Below are positions 5,613 through 6,913 of a DNA stretch of 6,913 bases, piece by piece. The notes under the pieces were generated by a model. That model worked only from the letters and a program-made list of their open reading frames with translations. It was not told where the DNA came from and searched no databases. Source of the stretch: Lachnospiraceae bacterium (lineage in GTDB: Bacteria > Bacillota_A > Clostridia > Lachnospirales > Lachnospiraceae); NCBI GenBank assembly GCA_016281675.1, contig JAEEJD010000224.1, forward strand, positions 1 through 6,913, written 5' to 3'. Within the stretch, counting starts at the first letter, position 1; each line of letters opens with the position of its first letter. The position numbers and the translations under genes were made by a program.

Positions 5613-6913
5613 TTACGCCCTCCTTCCTTCGGAGGAACGTTCTCTTTCCCGTTAAGAACATCAAAAATCCTTCTGCTGTAGACCGGACCCGGCAACGATA
5701 CCGCGCCGGCAAAAACGGCTTCCGGATCGCTATTGCATACTATCATCGGGGTATCCGCCGGTATACTTACCGACTGCTTCATTAACCCTTCGTATTCCTT
5801 GGGACCGGTAACTATATGCGTAACCGTCCCGCGCTCCAGATATCTGTTAAGGTCGCGAAGAGACGTTGCATAATACAGATTAAAGCGCAAAGCCTCCGCC
5901 ACATTGTCCGCCATGTTCTTATAGAACTCAAGCACTCTCGAATGCCTTTGAACCTCCTGATCAAACATACAGACAACATTCAGGAATCTGTTGTTTGTAA
6001 GCGTCATGCACGGTGCGGGATCCGTTATCTCCTGCGATACGCTCACTCTTACATTTGTGCCCTTTTGCTCCACGCTTTCCATATGAACGAATCCGTTCAT
6101 ACTGCGCACATATCCGTACACTATCGCAAGGCCGATCCCGATACCCCCGTTGTTCTCCGTATCGCTGCCGGACATATACGTCTGTTTCACTATATTGTCT
6201 ATCCGTGATGCGCTCATACCCTTACCGGTATCGGTCACATCGATCACAAGGTTAAATCCTTCCTCGTGCCTGATCCCCGAAACGTGAAGATATACCCCAC
6301 CGCGTTTCGTATACTTGAACGCATTGTCGATAAGATGCTCCATGATAACAAGAAGCTTTTCCGGATCTCCGCTCATCCGGGAAGGTACCGAAGGGTCAAG
6401 ATCAACCACAAAACCAACACCCTGCTTGCTTTCGAACCTCTCCGCATATGAAACTGCTTTGTCTATAAGCGAAACTATCGAATACTCTTCCGTACATGTT
6501 TCAATATTTCCTTTGCATATACGGCTGTATTCACCGATATCCCCGATCCTTTGGGCAAGTCTTTCGGGATCTTTCTCGTTTGCAAGGTTCGTTGAGATAT
6601 TGAAAAGAAGATCTTCATAATCATTTTTCAGATTATCAAATTGGCTGTCACTGTTTTCAAGTATACGTCTGTTTGATGAGCCGAGAATTACAACACGCCT
6701 TAACAGTATGTAGCAGCATATCTCACTTACGACGTGGAAAATCACACGGACGAGTGTTGCGACATCAAACTCGAAGTCGGAGTACCTGTTTTCGAGCGCC
6801 AGCTGCACGGCCATGATCACAAAATACTCTATGAAGATAAGGTTAAGAAATTCCCTTCTCTTTACAAGAGTGGCAGCTGCCATAAGAGCTACCGAGATCG
6901 CGATCATATCAAA
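5609..6913 (-). CDS. Membrane-bound histidine-kinase-like protein (pseudokinase) with C-terminal pseudo-receiver, 5' partial
   Basis: The frame stays open to the window edge. The first in-window ATG (6905-6907) gives 432 residues but lies inside or beside a hydrophobic segment with no visible ribosome site, so the true start is probably upstream. Numbered from that ATG: hydrophobic segments at about 1-14, 20-38 and 51-75; a short helical linker; an HATPase domain at about 143-293; a receiver-like fold at about 307-418. ATPase motifs are present: N-box HLIDNAFKYT (191-200, N195), G1 DTGKGM (226-231), G2 GIGIGLAIV (255-263). The region where a HisKA helix pair should sit (about 97-134) is roughly 28 residues shorter than in the downstream kinase and has no SHE-type histidine. 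The C-terminal domain follows the receiver beta/alpha pattern but has THIVTG where the aspartate strand should be and GPVY where a Lys-Pro is expected. Inference: it binds ATP but cannot start phosphotransfer itself, and may regulate the next gene product. The stop overlaps the next start (ATGA). Confidence 0.85.
   Translation of the reverse strand, partial: FDMIAISVALMAAATLVKRREFLNLIFIEYFVIMAVQLALENRYSDFEFDVATLVRVIFHVVSEICCYILLRRVVILGSSNRRILENSDSQFDNLKNDYEDLLFNISTNLANEKDPERLAQRIGDIGEYSRICKGNIETCTEEYSIVSLIDKAVSYAERFESKQGVGFVVDLDPSVPSRMSGDPEKLLVIMEHLIDNAFKYTKRGGVYLHVSGIRHEEGFNLVIDVTDTGKGMSASRIDNIVKQTYMSGSDTENNGGIGIGLAIVYGYVRSMNGFVHMESVEQKGTNVRVSVSQEITDPAPCMTLTNNRFLNVVCMFDQEVQRHSRVLEFYKNMADNVAEALRFNLYYATSLRDLNRYLERGTVTHIVTGPKEYEGLMKQSVSIPADTPMIVCNSDPEAVFAGAVSLPGPVYSRRIFDVLNGKENVPPKEGGRK
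5618..5623 (-). promoter_or_regulatory. Ribosome binding site of the hybrid kinase gene
   Basis: GGAGGG lies 5 bases upstream of the ATG at 5610-5612, within the last codons of the upstream gene. The upstream TGA (5609-5611) and this ATG share bases as ATGA, the classic arrangement for translational coupling. The strong site and short spacing fix the start of the 1132-residue protein. Confidence 0.85.

Overview
The window is about 6.9 kb of densely coding DNA. All four genes are on the minus strand, so transcription runs from the right edge to the left edge. The genes are tightly packed (4-base overlap, 67-base gap, about 38-base overlap) and look like one operon cut at both ends. There are no RNA genes, insertion sequences, CRISPR arrays or convincing terminators. 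No stretch of more than 300 bases lacks a gene; the plus-strand open frames are shadows of the minus-strand genes.

Layout in transcription order: (1) 5609-6913, a membrane-anchored histidine-kinase-like protein, probably missing its N-terminus. Its ATPase domain looks intact, but its dimerisation region is shortened and has no phospho-accepting histidine, and it ends in a receiver-like domain with no aspartate. (2) 2214-5612, a complete 1132-residue hybrid histidine kinase: membrane region, HisKA, HATPase, receiver, a DegV/EDD-type (fatty-acid-binding family) domain, Hpt, and a helical tail. (3) 1373-2146, a stand-alone regulator with a degenerate receiver followed by an intact one and no output domain. 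(4) 1-1410, the N-terminal 470 residues of a 7TM receptor with a beta-rich extracytoplasmic domain and the start of a GAF-like domain; its output domain lies outside the window.

Taken together this is a multi-step phosphorelay with no DNA-binding domain in view. The hybrid kinase holds the His, Asp and His relay sites (H213, D514, H985). The neighbouring regulator offers the natural final Asp (D183). The pseudokinase could act as an allosteric partner of the hybrid kinase, and the 7TM receptor may be a parallel or downstream signalling output. The most unusual element is the DegV-type domain between the receiver and Hpt of the kinase. It suggests a relay that responds to an acyl chain or another small ligand in the cytoplasm, although several residues of the usual fatty-acid head-group pocket are changed.

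The organism is probably a Bacillota member of the Clostridia, most likely Lachnospiraceae (rumen or gut types such as Butyrivibrio relatives). This rests on strong GGAGG ribosome sites, moderate GC content, GTG/TTG start candidates, frequent AGG/ATA/GGA codons, and multidomain hybrid kinases and jelly-roll/7TM receptors of a style I associate with that family. It is an impression from sequence style, not a database result.
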